Notes: a model not told the origin generated them from the letters alone. A stretch of DNA of 64,000 nucleotides from Streptacidiphilus rugosus AM-16 (GCF_000744655.1 NZ_JQMJ01000004.1:4712001-4776000); one strand, 5' to 3'. Positions 35,870 to 44,682 are shown, numbered from the stretch's first letter. Made by a program: numbers and translations.

Positions 35870-36433
35870 TCAGGCGTTGTTGGTGTTCTTGACCAGGGAG
35901 ATCTCGAACTCGAGCACGATCTTGTCGCTGACCAGGACGCCGCCGGTCTCCAGGGCCGCGTTCCAGGTGATGCCGTAGTCCTTGCGGCTGATCGCGTGCT
36001 GGCCCTCGAAGCCCAGGCGCTGGTTGCCGAAGGGGTCGGTGGCGGAGCCCTCGAAGCTGAACGGGACGGTGACCGGCTGCGTCACGCCGCGCACGGTGAG
36101 GTCGCCGGCCAGCTCCAGGGTCTCGCCGTCGAAGCGGGCGTCGGTGGAGCGGAAGGTGATGGTCGGGTGGTTGGCGACGTCGAGGAAGTCGTTGGTGCGC
36201 AGGTGGCCGTCACGGTCGGCGTTGCGGGTGTCGATGCTGTCGACGTCGATGCTGAGGTCGACCGAGGACTGCTCGGGCTTGTCGGCGTCCACGGTGACCG
36301 CGCCGTTGAAGGCGTTGAAGGAGCCGCGGACCTTGGTGACCATCGCGTGGCGGGCGACGAAGCCGATACGGCTGTGGGCCGGGTCGATGGTGTAGGTGCC
36401 GGACAGAGCGGGGGTGATGGCGGTGGTGGTCAT
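35870..36433 (-). CDS. YceI-family lipid-binding protein
   Basis: A 187-residue YceI-like protein, a lipocalin-like barrel that binds polyprenyl-type lipids. Hallmarks are GTYTIDPAHSRIGFVARHAM, VRGSFNAFNGAVTVDADKPE, VDSIDTRNADRDGHLRTNDFLD and the tail ISRKDYGITWNAALETGGVL. No signal peptide is visible, unlike E. coli YceI, so this form is cytoplasmic. A promoter with TTGACA and TACTCT lies upstream, overlapping a perfect 10-bp palindrome. The divergent MarR gene is therefore the likely regulator. Confidence 0.94.
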   Translation of the reverse strand: MTTTAITPALSGTYTIDPAHSRIGFVARHAMVTKVRGSFNAFNGAVTVDADKPEQSSVDLSIDVDSIDTRNADRDGHLRTNDFLDVANHPTITFRSTDARFDGETLELAGDLTVRGVTQPVTVPFSFEGSATDPFGNQRLGFEGQHAISRKDYGITWNAALETGGVLVSDKIVLEFEISLVKNTNNA

Positions 36434-36518
36434 GATGGCCTCTCCTGGATGGTTGATCCGTCACCTAAAGAGTACCCCTCCTGGATGACATGTCAACCAA
36501 AGGAGTAGAATCGGTTCC
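36434..36518. promoter_or_regulatory. yceI/marR divergent promoter with TGACATGTCA palindrome
   Basis: The palindrome TGACATGTCA occupies 36486-36495. On the minus strand TTGACA (36497-36492) and TACTCT after 16 bp make a good yceI promoter whose -35 overlaps the palindrome. On the plus strand TAGAAT (36506-36511) ends 7 bp before the MarR ATG, so that transcript is probably leaderless. The palindrome would lie in the marR promoter's -35 region too. Confidence 0.6.
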
Positions 36519-37028
36519 ATGACCACCTCACCGGAGACGACTCCCGACCCCGCCGAAACCCGCTGGCTCAGCCCGGAGGAGCAGCGCGTGTGGCGCAGCT
36601 TCCTGCGCATGCAGAAGGAGCTGGACGCGCAGCTCAGCCGCCAGATGCAGACCGAGTCCGAGCTGTCCATGGCCGACTTCTCGGTCCTGGTCGTCCTCAC
36701 CGACGTGCCGGAGGGCCAGGCGCGCGTGCTGGAGCTGGCGCGCGAGCTCCAGTGGGAGAAGAGCCGGCTCTCCCACCACCTCACCCGCATGGTCAAGCGT
36801 GACCTGATCGCCCGCGCCGAGTGCGAGAGCGACGGCCGCGGCTCCTACGTCGTGATCACCGACGCCGGCCGCCAGGCCATCCGCTCCGCCGCGCCGCGCC
36901 ACGTCGAACTGGTCCGCAAGCTCTTCTTCGACCCCCTGGGGCCGGAGCAGCTCGCACACCTGGGCGAGATATCCGGACGAATTCTCGGGGCCATGGAGGG
37001 TTGCCCGGACGCACTCTCGGACAGCTAG
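36519..37028 (+). CDS. MarR-family transcriptional regulator (yceI-divergent)
   Basis: A 169-residue winged-helix regulator. DNA-binding parts are ELSMADFSVLVVLTDVPEGQ, VLELARELQWEKSRLSHHLT and the wing AECESDGRGSYVVITDAGR. The wing Asp-x-R-Gly signature of MarR proteins is intact. N- and C-terminal helices form the dimer interface. No Shine-Dalgarno is found near the ATG and a -10 element lies just upstream, so leaderless translation is likely. The 85-bp divergent region with yceI contains a 10-bp palindrome, suggesting it controls both genes. Confidence 0.93.
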   Translation: MTTSPETTPDPAETRWLSPEEQRVWRSFLRMQKELDAQLSRQMQTESELSMADFSVLVVLTDVPEGQARVLELARELQWEKSRLSHHLTRMVKRDLIARAECESDGRGSYVVITDAGRQAIRSAAPRHVELVRKLFFDPLGPEQLAHLGEISGRILGAMEGCPDALSDS

Positions 37029-37090
37029 TCACCTACGGAGCGCGTGGCAGGCCGTTCCGCCGGGGATGCTCATGGGAAGGAGCGCCGAGG

Positions 37091-38686
37091 ATGGCCCAGA
37101 AGAGCGCGGCAAGGAAGCCAGGAGCACGGAGGGTGCCCGGCAGGAAGTCCGCTGCGCCGACTCCGCCCGTGGCGCACCTGGAACGCGAGCGGAAGTACGA
37201 GAGCGACGCACCGGGGACACCGCACGTGCCCGTCGGCGCCGATCAGCTGCCCGGCGTCGCGCGCGCCGTCGCCGCCCCGGCCGAACGACTGGACGCGGTC
37301 TACCACGACACGCCCGACCGCCGCCTGCTCGCCCGCCGGATCACCCTGCGCCGCCGCACCGGCGGCCACGACGCCGGCTGGCACCTGAAACTCCCCACCG
37401 CCGACGGCGCCCGCCTGGAGCTGCGGCTGCCGCTGGGCGACGAGGGGCCCGGCTCCTCCGCCACACAGAACTGCGCCGTTCCCGAGGAGCTGGTGACGCG
37501 GGTCCGCGCCTACGTCAGGGACGCCCCGCTCGCGCCGGTCGCCAGGCTGCGCACCGAACGTCGGCGCACCCTGCTGGAGGACGAGGGCGGGCGGACGCTC
37601 GCCGAACTGGCCGACGACACCGTGACGGCCGAGACGCTGGACCCCTCGGGCGCGGTACTGACGTCGGTGTCCTGGAACGAGGTCGAGGCCGAGCTGGTGG
37701 AGGGCGACACCGACCTGCTCGACGCGCTGGAGCGGCAGTTGCTGGCCGCCGGGCTGCGGCGCAGCGGCAGCGGGTCGAAGCTGGCACGGGCGCTCGGCGA
37801 ACCGCCCCGCCAGGAACGGTCCACCCTCACCCCGGGATCGATCGGCGCGCTGCTGGGCGCGCTGCTGCGGCAGCAGGTCGACCAGCTGCTGGCCCTGGAC
37901 GCCGAGGTCCGCGGGAACGCCCCCGACTCGGTCCACCAGATGCGGATCACCGCCCGTCGTCTGCGCAGCACGCTCCGCGTGCACGAACGCCTGCTGCGGC
38001 TGCCGGCGGTGGCCGGGCTGGAGGAGGAACTGCGCTGGCTCGGCCACACGCTTGGCGCGGCGCGCGACCGCGAGGTGCTGGGCGAGCGGCTGCTGGCCGA
38101 ACTCGCCGAGCTTCCGGCGGAGGAGCGGCCCGGCCCGATGCGACGCCGTCTCGGCGCCTGGTCCCGGCGCGGCTACGCCGCGGCGTGGCGGCGGGCGGCC
38201 AAGGAGCTGGACGGCCCCCGCTACTTCGCCCTGCTCGACGCGCTCGACGCCGTGGCCGACCGCCCGCCGCTGCGCAAGCGGGCCTCCCGCCCGGCCACGA
38301 CGGAGGTGCCGCGCCTGCTCACCCGCGAGCAGCGGCGCGCCTGCGGCCGGGTCGCCCACGCGCTGGCCCTGCCGCCGGGGCACGAACGCGACGAGGCCAT
38401 GCACGCCGCCCGCCGCGCGTCCAAACGCGCCCGCTACGCGGGAGAGGGAGCGGCACAGCCGCGGTTCGCCGGCGCGATGAAGGCGGTGCAGGCGCTGCTC
38501 GGCGAACGCCAGGACGCGCTGCTCGCGGCGGAGGCCCTCCCGGCGATCGCCGCGGCGGCGACGGCGGCGGGCGAGTCCTCCTTCGGCTACGGCGTCCTCT
38601 ACGCCCACGAACGCGCGGCGGTCGCCGCGGCAGAGGCCCAGGTCCCCGAACGCCACGCGGCGGCGCTGGCCGTTCGCGTGAAGTGA
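37091..38686 (+). CDS. CYTH and CHAD domain-containing protein
   Basis: A 531-residue fusion. After a basic, Ala/Lys/Arg/Pro-rich leader (residues 1-30) the CYTH domain begins with ERERKYES, the ExExK triphosphate-binding motif. It continues through DAVYHDTPDRRLLARRITLR and WHLKLPTADGARLELRLPLG. The CHAD domain (about residues 245-525) is helical and His/Arg-rich, with DSVHQMRITARRLRSTLRVH and ARRASKRARYAGE. CYTH enzymes cleave inorganic triphosphate, and CHAD domains bind polyphosphate, so a role in polyphosphate metabolism or granules is likely. The ATG at 37091 follows AAGGAG. Confidence 0.92.
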   Translation: MAQKSAARKPGARRVPGRKSAAPTPPVAHLERERKYESDAPGTPHVPVGADQLPGVARAVAAPAERLDAVYHDTPDRRLLARRITLRRRTGGHDAGWHLKLPTADGARLELRLPLGDEGPGSSATQNCAVPEELVTRVRAYVRDAPLAPVARLRTERRRTLLEDEGGRTLAELADDTVTAETLDPSGAVLTSVSWNEVEAELVEGDTDLLDALERQLLAAGLRRSGSGSKLARALGEPPRQERSTLTPGSIGALLGALLRQQVDQLLALDAEVRGNAPDSVHQMRITARRLRSTLRVHERLLRLPAVAGLEEELRWLGHTLGAARDREVLGERLLAELAELPAEERPGPMRRRLGAWSRRGYAAAWRRAAKELDGPRYFALLDALDAVADRPPLRKRASRPATTEVPRLLTREQRRACGRVAHALALPPGHERDEAMHAARRASKRARYAGEGAAQPRFAGAMKAVQALLGERQDALLAAEALPAIAAAATAAGESSFGYGVLYAHERAAVAAAEAQVPERHAAALAVRVK

Positions 38687-38710
38687 GGGCACATCCGGGC
38701 AGACGGCTCA

Positions 38711-38836
38711 GTTGCACGACCAGGCGCACGAGGACCTGCGCGAGCAACCACCCTGTGCGGATGGCCCTGTCCGATGAGGACCATCCGCACGCCGGTGGCT
38801 CGTCGCGCGGTTCCTCGCGCCCCTGAGTAGTGCAAC
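38711..38836 (-). repeat. Dispersed palindromic repeat, copy C
   Basis: The end arms are GTTGCAC (38711-38717) and GTGCAAC (38830-38836). The inner hairpin GTGCGGATGG (38755-38764) / CCATCCGCAC (38781-38790) is perfect over 10 bp. Read on the minus strand, its loop TCCTCATCGGACAGGG matches copy A at 14 of 16 positions, so this copy is inverted relative to A and B. The rest of the 253-bp gap (38687-38939) holds the promoter and SD of the esterase gene. Confidence 0.85.
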
Positions 38837-38939
38837 CGGCCATAGTGCGAAACGCCGCTGTGGGGGGCCGACACATGTCGGAGCGTCCGCGTCCGCTCCT
38901 ACCTTCCGGGTGGCCACTCCCCCACCCCAGGAGCCCGAC

Positions 38940-40229
38940 ATGTCCTTCCGTCTCGCGGCCCTCGCCGCAGCCTCCGCCTCCGTGCTGACCGTCGTCGGCC
39001 TGATCGCCCTGCCCGGTTCGGCCGCGGCCAACTCGGGTTCGTTCACCCAGGTGAGCAGCTTCGGCAGCAATCCCGGCAACCTCGCCATGTACGAGTACGC
39101 GCCCGCGGGCCTGCACGGCGGCGCGCCGCTCGTCGTCGCGCTGCACGGCTGCACGCAGACGGCCACGGACTACTACAACGACTCCGGATGGGCCGAACTC
39201 GCCGACCGCTACGGCTTCGCCGTCGTCTTCCCGCAGACCAGCAGCAGCAACAACTCGCTGTCCTGCTTCTCCTGGTTCGACTCGACCAAGGACACCCGCG
39301 GCAACGGCGAGGCCGCGTCCGTGAAGTCGATGGTCGACCACGCCGTCGCGCAGTACGGCTCGGACGCCAAGCGCGTCTTCGTGACCGGCCTGTCCGCCGG
39401 CGCGGGCATGACCGCGGACCTGCTGGCCGACTACCCGGACGTCTTCGCCGGCGGCTCGGTCGACTCCGGTCTGCCGGCCCAGTGCGCCACCTCGCAGAGC
39501 GCCGCGTCCGGGTGCCAGCAGAACAACCAGAACCTCACCCCCGCCCAGTGGGGCGACAAGGTCCGCAACTCCGACCCCGGCTACACCGGCCCGTGGCCGC
39601 GCGTCGCCGTCTGGCAGGGGACCTCCGACTACACCGTCTACCCGGTCAACGCGACCGAGCTCCGGGACCAGTGGACCAACGTCTGGGGCATCGGCCAGAC
39701 CCCGAGCAGCACGCAGTCGCTCACCGGTGGGACCACCGAGAGCGTCTACGACGACGCGAACGGCAGACCGGCCGTCGAGGTGTACTCCATCTCCGGCATG
39801 GGCCACGGCCTCGCGGTCAACCCCGGTTCGGGGACCGCCCAGTGCGGTCAGACCGGCGCGTACTTCCTCAACACGATCTGCTCCTCCTACTACACCGCCC
39901 TCTTCTGGGGCCTGGACCAGACCGGCAGCCCGTCCGCCTCGTCCAGCCCCACCGCCTCGCCCAGCCCGACGCCCAGCAGCAGCCCCAGTACGAGCCCGAG
40001 CGGCAGCCCGACCGCCTCGCCCTCGCCGTCCGGTGGCTACACCCCCACCTGCTACACGGCCGCCAACTACTACCAGGTGACCGCGGGACGCGCCCACGAC
40101 GTGGGCGGCATCGCCTACGCCAACGGCTCCAACGCGAGCCTGGGCCTGGACAACGTCTTCTACAGCCACACCCTGGAGGAGACCTCGGCCGGCTACTACG
40201 TCATCGCCGACTCCGGCTGCCCCGCCTAG
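38940..40229 (+). CDS. Secreted PHB-depolymerase-family esterase with C-terminal accessory domain
   Basis: A 429-residue exported serine hydrolase of the esterase_phb family (PHB depolymerase, acetylxylan and feruloyl esterases). A Sec signal peptide ends near residue 31 (PGSAAANSG). The catalytic parts are VALHGCTQTATDYY, the lipase box VTGLSAGAGMTADL (Ser), WQGTSDYTVYPVN (Asp) and ISGMGHGLAVN (His). A Ser/Pro-rich linker (about residues 325-360) leads to a 60-residue C-terminal domain, CYTAANYYQVTAGRAHDVGG to the C-terminus, likely for substrate binding. The ATG at 38940 has AGGAG seven bases upstream. Its 3' end overlaps the convergent pentapeptide gene by 29 bp. Confidence 0.92.
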   Translation: MSFRLAALAAASASVLTVVGLIALPGSAAANSGSFTQVSSFGSNPGNLAMYEYAPAGLHGGAPLVVALHGCTQTATDYYNDSGWAELADRYGFAVVFPQTSSSNNSLSCFSWFDSTKDTRGNGEAASVKSMVDHAVAQYGSDAKRVFVTGLSAGAGMTADLLADYPDVFAGGSVDSGLPAQCATSQSAASGCQQNNQNLTPAQWGDKVRNSDPGYTGPWPRVAVWQGTSDYTVYPVNATELRDQWTNVWGIGQTPSSTQSLTGGTTESVYDDANGRPAVEVYSISGMGHGLAVNPGSGTAQCGQTGAYFLNTICSSYYTALFWGLDQTGSPSASSSPTASPSPTPSSSPSTSPSGSPTASPSPSGGYTPTCYTAANYYQVTAGRAHDVGGIAYANGSNASLGLDNVFYSHTLEETSAGYYVIADSGCPA

Positions 40230-40923
40230 CCGTCAGGCTCTCCCCCGGCTCCCGGACGATCAGTCCGAGCGCCTCCGCCAGCGCGGGTGCGAGCTCCAGC
40301 ACCTGCAGCGGCGTCACCACCGCGCCGCGCAGCGCGTCGACGCCGTCGGCCGGATCCAGGCCGGCGGCCTCGCGCAGATCCACCTCCACGAGCTTCGCCT
40401 CGTGGAGGTGGATCCGCTCCAGACGGCTGCCGGGGAAGGAGCAGCCGGTCAATGCGGCCCCGGACAGGTCAACCTCGCGCAGCACGCAGTCGTGGAAGAC
40501 GACCTCGTGGAGCTTGGCGCCACGCAGGTTGACCGAGTCGAACTTGCAGCCGTGGAAGACCACGCGCCGCAACGAGGCACTGTGGAACTCCAGCCCCGCG
40601 AGCACTCCGCCGATCGCCTCGACGTCCAGCCAGCCGCTCTCCGCGAGGTCGCAGCCGACCATGCGGACGCCCTGGAGCCAGACGTCGTTGAACCGGGCCC
40701 GGCGCAGCCGGACCGACTCGAACGACACGGCCGAGAGCGCCGCTTCGAGGAACCCGACGCCGTCGGCCCGCTCGTCCTCGAAGGAGGCGCCGTCGATGTG
40801 GACGGTGTCGAACGAGGCCTCCACCCCGAGCCCGCCGCCGGCGAAGCGGCGCAGGTGCGGGGCGAAGGGAAGGTCCGCGAGCTCGCGCGGGGCCGGGACG
40901 CGGGGCGGTTGTGGTGACGGCAT
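40201..40923 (-). CDS. Pentapeptide-repeat protein
   Basis: A 240-residue protein. From about residue 40 to 195 it follows the five-residue beat of the right-handed quadrilateral helix, with central Leu/Phe and preceding Ala/Cys/Val. Examples are VRLRRARFNDVWLQGVRMVG, CKFDSVNLRGAKLHEVVFHD and CVLREVDLSGAALTGCSF. A short non-repeat C-terminal region ends PGESLTARRGSRSRR. Some members mimic DNA and protect gyrase, but most have no known role; nothing here specifies which. It overlaps the PHB-esterase gene tail to tail. Confidence 0.9.
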   Translation of the reverse strand: MPSPQPPRVPAPRELADLPFAPHLRRFAGGGLGVEASFDTVHIDGASFEDERADGVGFLEAALSAVSFESVRLRRARFNDVWLQGVRMVGCDLAESGWLDVEAIGGVLAGLEFHSASLRRVVFHGCKFDSVNLRGAKLHEVVFHDCVLREVDLSGAALTGCSFPGSRLERIHLHEAKLVEVDLREAAGLDPADGVDALRGAVVTPLQVLELAPALAEALGLIVREPGESLTARRGSRSRR

Positions 40924-40989
40924 GCCCGCAGGCTAGCCGCCCCCACCGACAACCCCCGGGAGCCTCCCGTCGCGCCCGGCCGCGCGTCC

Positions 40990-42672
40990 TCAGCCGTCGC
41001 TGCGCCTGCGGTGCAGCACGAAGCTCTCCAGCGGGGTGACCGCGCCGTCGGGCTGGCCGATGTTGTAGTAGGTGACGTGCATCCGGGTGGTGTCGCCGGG
41101 GTGGTTGCCGGGGTCGACCGTGAAGGCGGCGAAGCCGTAGGCGTGGTCGGCGTCGCGCGAGGCGGACCACGGGGTCTCCTCGAAGACGTAGACCGGGGGC
41201 CGCTTGCCGTTCGCGCCGACCGCGCCCACGCCGGTGAGCACCTTGCCCTTGTCCGGCGCGAAGAGCTTGCCGTTGGAGGGCGCGGAGGTGCCGCCGCCGC
41301 CCAGGACCATGTGGACGGTGCCGAGCGAGGTGTCGATCGAGTCGGTCGCGGTCGAGACCGGGTTGGGCGTCAACGTCTCGCTGCCGCTCACCACGCCGCG
41401 CACCGCCAGCGAGCGCTCGTAGTGGTGCTCGTGGCCGCAGAGGACCAGGTCGACCCCGTAGCGGTCGAAGAGCGGCCCCCAGATCTGGCGCAGGCCCAGG
41501 TCCGATCCGTTGGCGTCGGCGGAGCTGATCATGACCTGGTGCATGCAGACCACGACCCAGTCGATCCGGTCGTCGGCGCGGGCCCTGCGCAGGTCGGCCT
41601 CCAGCCAGTCGCGCTGCGCGCCCCCGCTGTAGCCGTTGACGTAGTTGTCGCCGCCGTCCTGCAGTGCGACGTCGTCGTTCTGCAGCACGACCACGTGGAC
41701 CGAGCCGGCCGTGAACGAGTACCACAGGCCCGCCGTCTCGGGGTCCTTGGAGCCGTTCCTCGGCAGCGCGAAACGGGCCTGGTAGCCGGAGAAGCCGATC
41801 GGGCCGTTGCCGTGCTCGTCCTCGTGGTTGCCCGCCGCGGGCATCCAGGCGCGGTAGCGGGCGGAGCGGGAGTTGTTGGCGTGGAAGCCCTGCCAGGTGC
41901 GCAACCGGTCGGCGCTGATGTTGGCGTAGCAGAGGTCGCCGTTGAGCAGGTGGAACAGCGGGTCGACCTGCTCGATGCCGGCGACGATGTCCGCGGAGGC
42001 GGGCGAGCCGATGCCGGCGTCCACGACCGTGAAGCCGCCCTTACCGTCCGGCTGCCAGACGGTGGTGGGGACGGACTGGTCGCCGAAGCTGGTGAAGGTG
42101 AGCGGGTGGCGGCCGCGGGGCGCGGTGCGGAAGGTGCCGGCGTCGGGGCGCCCGCCCGCGTGCAGCGCGGCGTAGGTGTAGGAGCTGTCCGGGTGCAGGC
42201 CGGTGAGACGGGCGTGGTGGACGTGGACCGTGCGGCCGCTGGCCCCGTCGACGTAGTCAACGCTCTCGGCGGCGACGGTGCGTCCGTGGCCGCCGTCGAA
42301 TGTGCCGTAGCTCACCCGCGGGTCGCGCACCGGCGTCTCTGTGATCCAACTCACCGTCATCTGGGTGGCGGGGTCCTCGCCGAAGGTGAGGTGCAGGCCC
42401 TCGACCGGCGGCGCGCCCAGCGCCTCGGGGGCGGTGAGCAGCAGCGGGGAGCCGGGCCCCGAAGCACCGGCCGCGGCGGGCGCGAGGGCGGGCGCGGCGG
42501 CTGCGGCGGTGCCCGCGCCGATCAGCGACGCGCCGACGGCCAGGGCTCCGCCCGCGCCGACCATGCGGAGAGCGGTGCGTCGGTCAACATGCCTTGACGA
42601 ATCGTCAGCCTGGATTGACTGGCCGTCCCCCCTGCGGGCGATGGGCGGGGTCGCGTCGTTCGCATCGGTCAC
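40990..42672 (-). CDS. Tat-exported purple acid phosphatase / metallophosphoesterase
   Basis: A 560-residue secreted phosphatase. A twin-arginine signal, DRRTALRMVGAGGALAVGAS, lies near residues 30-50, followed by an Ala-rich cleavage region. An N-terminal fibronectin-like domain of purple acid phosphatases (GLHLTFGEDPATQMTVSWIT) comes next. The metallophosphoesterase core has SFGDQ, LLNGDLCYANIS, PAAGNHEDEHG, CMHQVM and GHEHHYERSL, supplying a complete binuclear metal site. Tat export fits cofactor loading in the cytoplasm. The GTG start at 42672 follows GGGAG. A single Pho-box-like element lies about 90 bp upstream, too weak to call. Confidence 0.94.
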   Translation of the reverse strand: MTDANDATPPIARRGDGQSIQADDSSRHVDRRTALRMVGAGGALAVGASLIGAGTAAAAAPALAPAAAGASGPGSPLLLTAPEALGAPPVEGLHLTFGEDPATQMTVSWITETPVRDPRVSYGTFDGGHGRTVAAESVDYVDGASGRTVHVHHARLTGLHPDSSYTYAALHAGGRPDAGTFRTAPRGRHPLTFTSFGDQSVPTTVWQPDGKGGFTVVDAGIGSPASADIVAGIEQVDPLFHLLNGDLCYANISADRLRTWQGFHANNSRSARYRAWMPAAGNHEDEHGNGPIGFSGYQARFALPRNGSKDPETAGLWYSFTAGSVHVVVLQNDDVALQDGGDNYVNGYSGGAQRDWLEADLRRARADDRIDWVVVCMHQVMISSADANGSDLGLRQIWGPLFDRYGVDLVLCGHEHHYERSLAVRGVVSGSETLTPNPVSTATDSIDTSLGTVHMVLGGGGTSAPSNGKLFAPDKGKVLTGVGAVGANGKRPPVYVFEETPWSASRDADHAYGFAAFTVDPGNHPGDTTRMHVTYYNIGQPDGAVTPLESFVLHRRRSDG

Positions 42673-43095
42673 CTGGGGCTCCCAAGAGTGTGGCGGACTG
42701 GCGGAGACGCGAACACGCTAGGGGCGGCCCGTGCCGGGCACTGCCCCGCTCGGCGACGCGGAGGTGAACGGACGGAGGCGCACCTGTGGGCACGGGCGAG
42801 CGCAACACCGACACTCCGCCACCGGAAGGTGATGTCGTGGGTGGTACGTTGACGTAGGTCCCAAATCGCAGGCAGTTTGCCCCAAGTGTCCAATTCGGTT
42901 GATTCGCCTGATATATTCCTCAGCGAGTTGAACGACGACACGGGCGGCCCTCGGGCGAGCGGAAGGTCAAGGCCGGTGCCGGACTACGGGGGTGGACCGC
43001 CACTCTCCCGCCTGTCCGCGACACCGTTTCGGCCTCGTGATCACCGCCTCGCGCCGCAGGCCGCCCGCTGTTGTCCACGGATCTAGGCTGGACCC
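42673..43095. other. Unusual gene-free stretch between phosphatase and RluA-type genes
   Basis: This 423-bp divergent gap has a central part (about 42790-42940) clearly less GC-rich than its surroundings. It contains a TACGT-TG-ACGTA dyad (42846-42857), a short CACC/GGTG hairpin and TATATT near 42910. Two weak open frames cross it on opposite strands, both with codon usage unlike local genes. It should hold the phosphatase promoter; what else it does is unclear. Confidence 0.45.
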
Positions 43096-44037
43096 ATGCG
43101 ACGCAAACGCCCTGCGCCGCCCTCGCCGCTGCCGCAGCGCCAGGGCATCGACCCGGTCCGGCTGCGACTCCCCCTCGACGGCCACTGGTCCGGCGTGCGC
43201 GCCTACCTCGCCGACCGCCTCCCCACCGTCCCCGCCGCGCAGCTCGACGCCATGCTCGCCGGCGGCGAGATCCACGACGAGCACGGTCCCGTGCCGCCCG
43301 ACGCGCCCTATCGGCCCGGCGGCCACCTCTGGTTCCACAGGGAACTGCCGCCCGAGGTGCACGTCCCCTTCCCCGTCGAGGTGCTGTACCGCGACGAGCG
43401 GCTGGTCGTCGTCGACAAGCCGCACTTCCTGGCCACCACGCCGCGCGGCCGCCACGTCACCGAGACCGCCCTGGCGCGGCTGCGCCACGACCTGGAGCTG
43501 CCGCAGCTGAGCCCGGCGCACCGGCTGGACCGGCTGACCGCCGGCCTCGCGCTCTTCGTGGTCCAGCCCGCCCACCGGGGCCCGTACCAGACGCTCTTCC
43601 GCGACCGGCGGGTCCACAAGGAGTACCGGGCCGTCGCCCGGTACCGGCCCGCACTCGAGCTTCCCACGACGGTTCGCAGTCATATCGTCAAGGAACGCGG
43701 CATCATCGCCGCACACGAAGTACCGGACGCGGAGCCGAATGCCGAGAGCCGCATCGAACTGCTGGAGCACCGCGGCGGCCTGGGTCACTACCGGCTGTTG
43801 CCGGCCACCGGGCGCACCCACCAGCTGCGCCTGCACATGAGCGGCCTCGGCATCCCGATCCTGGGCGACCCGGTCTACCCCGTCGTCCGGGACGAGCCCG
43901 CTCCGGACGACTTCACCGACCCGCTGCAACTGCTGGCCTCTGTTCTGGAGTTCACCGATCCGCTGACCGGCGCGCCGATGCGCTTCCGCAGCCGTCGGCG
44001 ACTCTCCGCCTGGACGGACCAGCCACCCGGAGTCTGA
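43096..44037 (+). CDS. RluA-family pseudouridine synthase
   Basis: A 313-residue RNA pseudouridine synthase of the RluA/RluC/RluD family. The catalytic motif is SPAHRLDRLTAGLALFV with the essential Asp in HRLDRLT. Other family blocks are VVVDKPHFLATTPRGR, FRDRRVHKEYRAVARYR and ATGRTHQLRLHMSGLGIPIL. The N-terminal region (residues 20-90) is S4-like in spacing but poorly conserved. The target (rRNA or tRNA uridine) cannot be told. Translation starts at an ATG 15 bp past an in-frame stop. Confidence 0.93.
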   Translation: MRRKRPAPPSPLPQRQGIDPVRLRLPLDGHWSGVRAYLADRLPTVPAAQLDAMLAGGEIHDEHGPVPPDAPYRPGGHLWFHRELPPEVHVPFPVEVLYRDERLVVVDKPHFLATTPRGRHVTETALARLRHDLELPQLSPAHRLDRLTAGLALFVVQPAHRGPYQTLFRDRRVHKEYRAVARYRPALELPTTVRSHIVKERGIIAAHEVPDAEPNAESRIELLEHRGGLGHYRLLPATGRTHQLRLHMSGLGIPILGDPVYPVVRDEPAPDDFTDPLQLLASVLEFTDPLTGAPMRFRSRRRLSAWTDQPPGV

Positions 44038-44208
44038 GCCCGCAGAGGTCCGCGCCCGGGCCGGCTGCCCGCGCTCCGACTGTCCCCTATGCTGACAATC
44101 GGCTCGACGGCCGTGGAGGGCGAACGCCGTTCCGGCGCACGGGCGTGCGGGCCGCACACCGCCCGACGTATTCTGTGCACGATCACCCTTGAGAGGCGGG
44201 TTCGGACC

Positions 44209-44682
44209 GTGACGGCAGACCTGGAGCTCCACACCGAAGGCGAGCCTCTCTTCGAGGCGCTGCAGGTCTGGCACGGGTTCCTGCTGCGGAAGGCGGGCCA
44301 GCGCTTCGGCGAGCTGGCCGACCAGGCGCTCCAGCCGCTCTCCCTCACGCTCCGTCAGTTCGGGGTGCTGAACGTCGTGGTGGCGGAGCCGGGCCTGAAC
44401 CAGAGGTCGGTCGGCAGCAAGCTCCGCATCGACCGCACCACCATCGTGGGGCTGATCGACGATCTGGAGCGCAACGGGCTGGTCGAACGCCGGCGCGGCA
44501 CCGACCGCCGGACCTTCGCCCTGCACGTGACCGAGCGCGGCGCGAAGACGCTGGACCGGGCGAGCGACGAGATCACCCGTGTGCACGAGCGGTTCCTCGG
44601 GGCGCTGTCACCGGGGGAGCGCGGCATGCTGCGCGAGTTGCTCAGCCGGCTGGTGGGCTCCGAGAGCCCGGCCGCCGGGTAG
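44209..44682 (+). CDS. MarR-family transcriptional regulator
   Basis: A 157-residue MarR protein. The winged helix shows LQPLSLTLRQFGVLNVVVAE, the recognition part LNQRSVGSKLRIDRTTIVGL and the wing VERRRGTDRRTFALHVTERG with the conserved D-R. I start it at GTG 44209 (VTADLELHTEG), with GAGAGG upstream. An in-frame ATG at 44089 would add 40 atypical residues. It converges with the SDR at the end of the acid-reductase cluster and might control it. The cluster's only obvious operator is at its other end. Confidence 0.9.
   Translation: MTADLELHTEGEPLFEALQVWHGFLLRKAGQRFGELADQALQPLSLTLRQFGVLNVVVAEPGLNQRSVGSKLRIDRTTIVGLIDDLERNGLVERRRGTDRRTFALHVTERGAKTLDRASDEITRVHERFLGALSPGERGMLRELLSRLVGSESPAAG

Noticed and set aside
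42759-42769. Pho-box-like element GTTCACCTCCG on the minus strand upstream of the phosphatase
   Set aside because: Only one repeat unit matches; PhoP sites need at least two adjacent units and the neighbours do not fit.
42669-42941. 90-residue frame on the minus strand (start MSSFNSLRNISGESTELD)
   Set aside because: No SD, odd codon usage, no recognisable fold, and it overlaps the phosphatase start. Kept only as an observation on the region.
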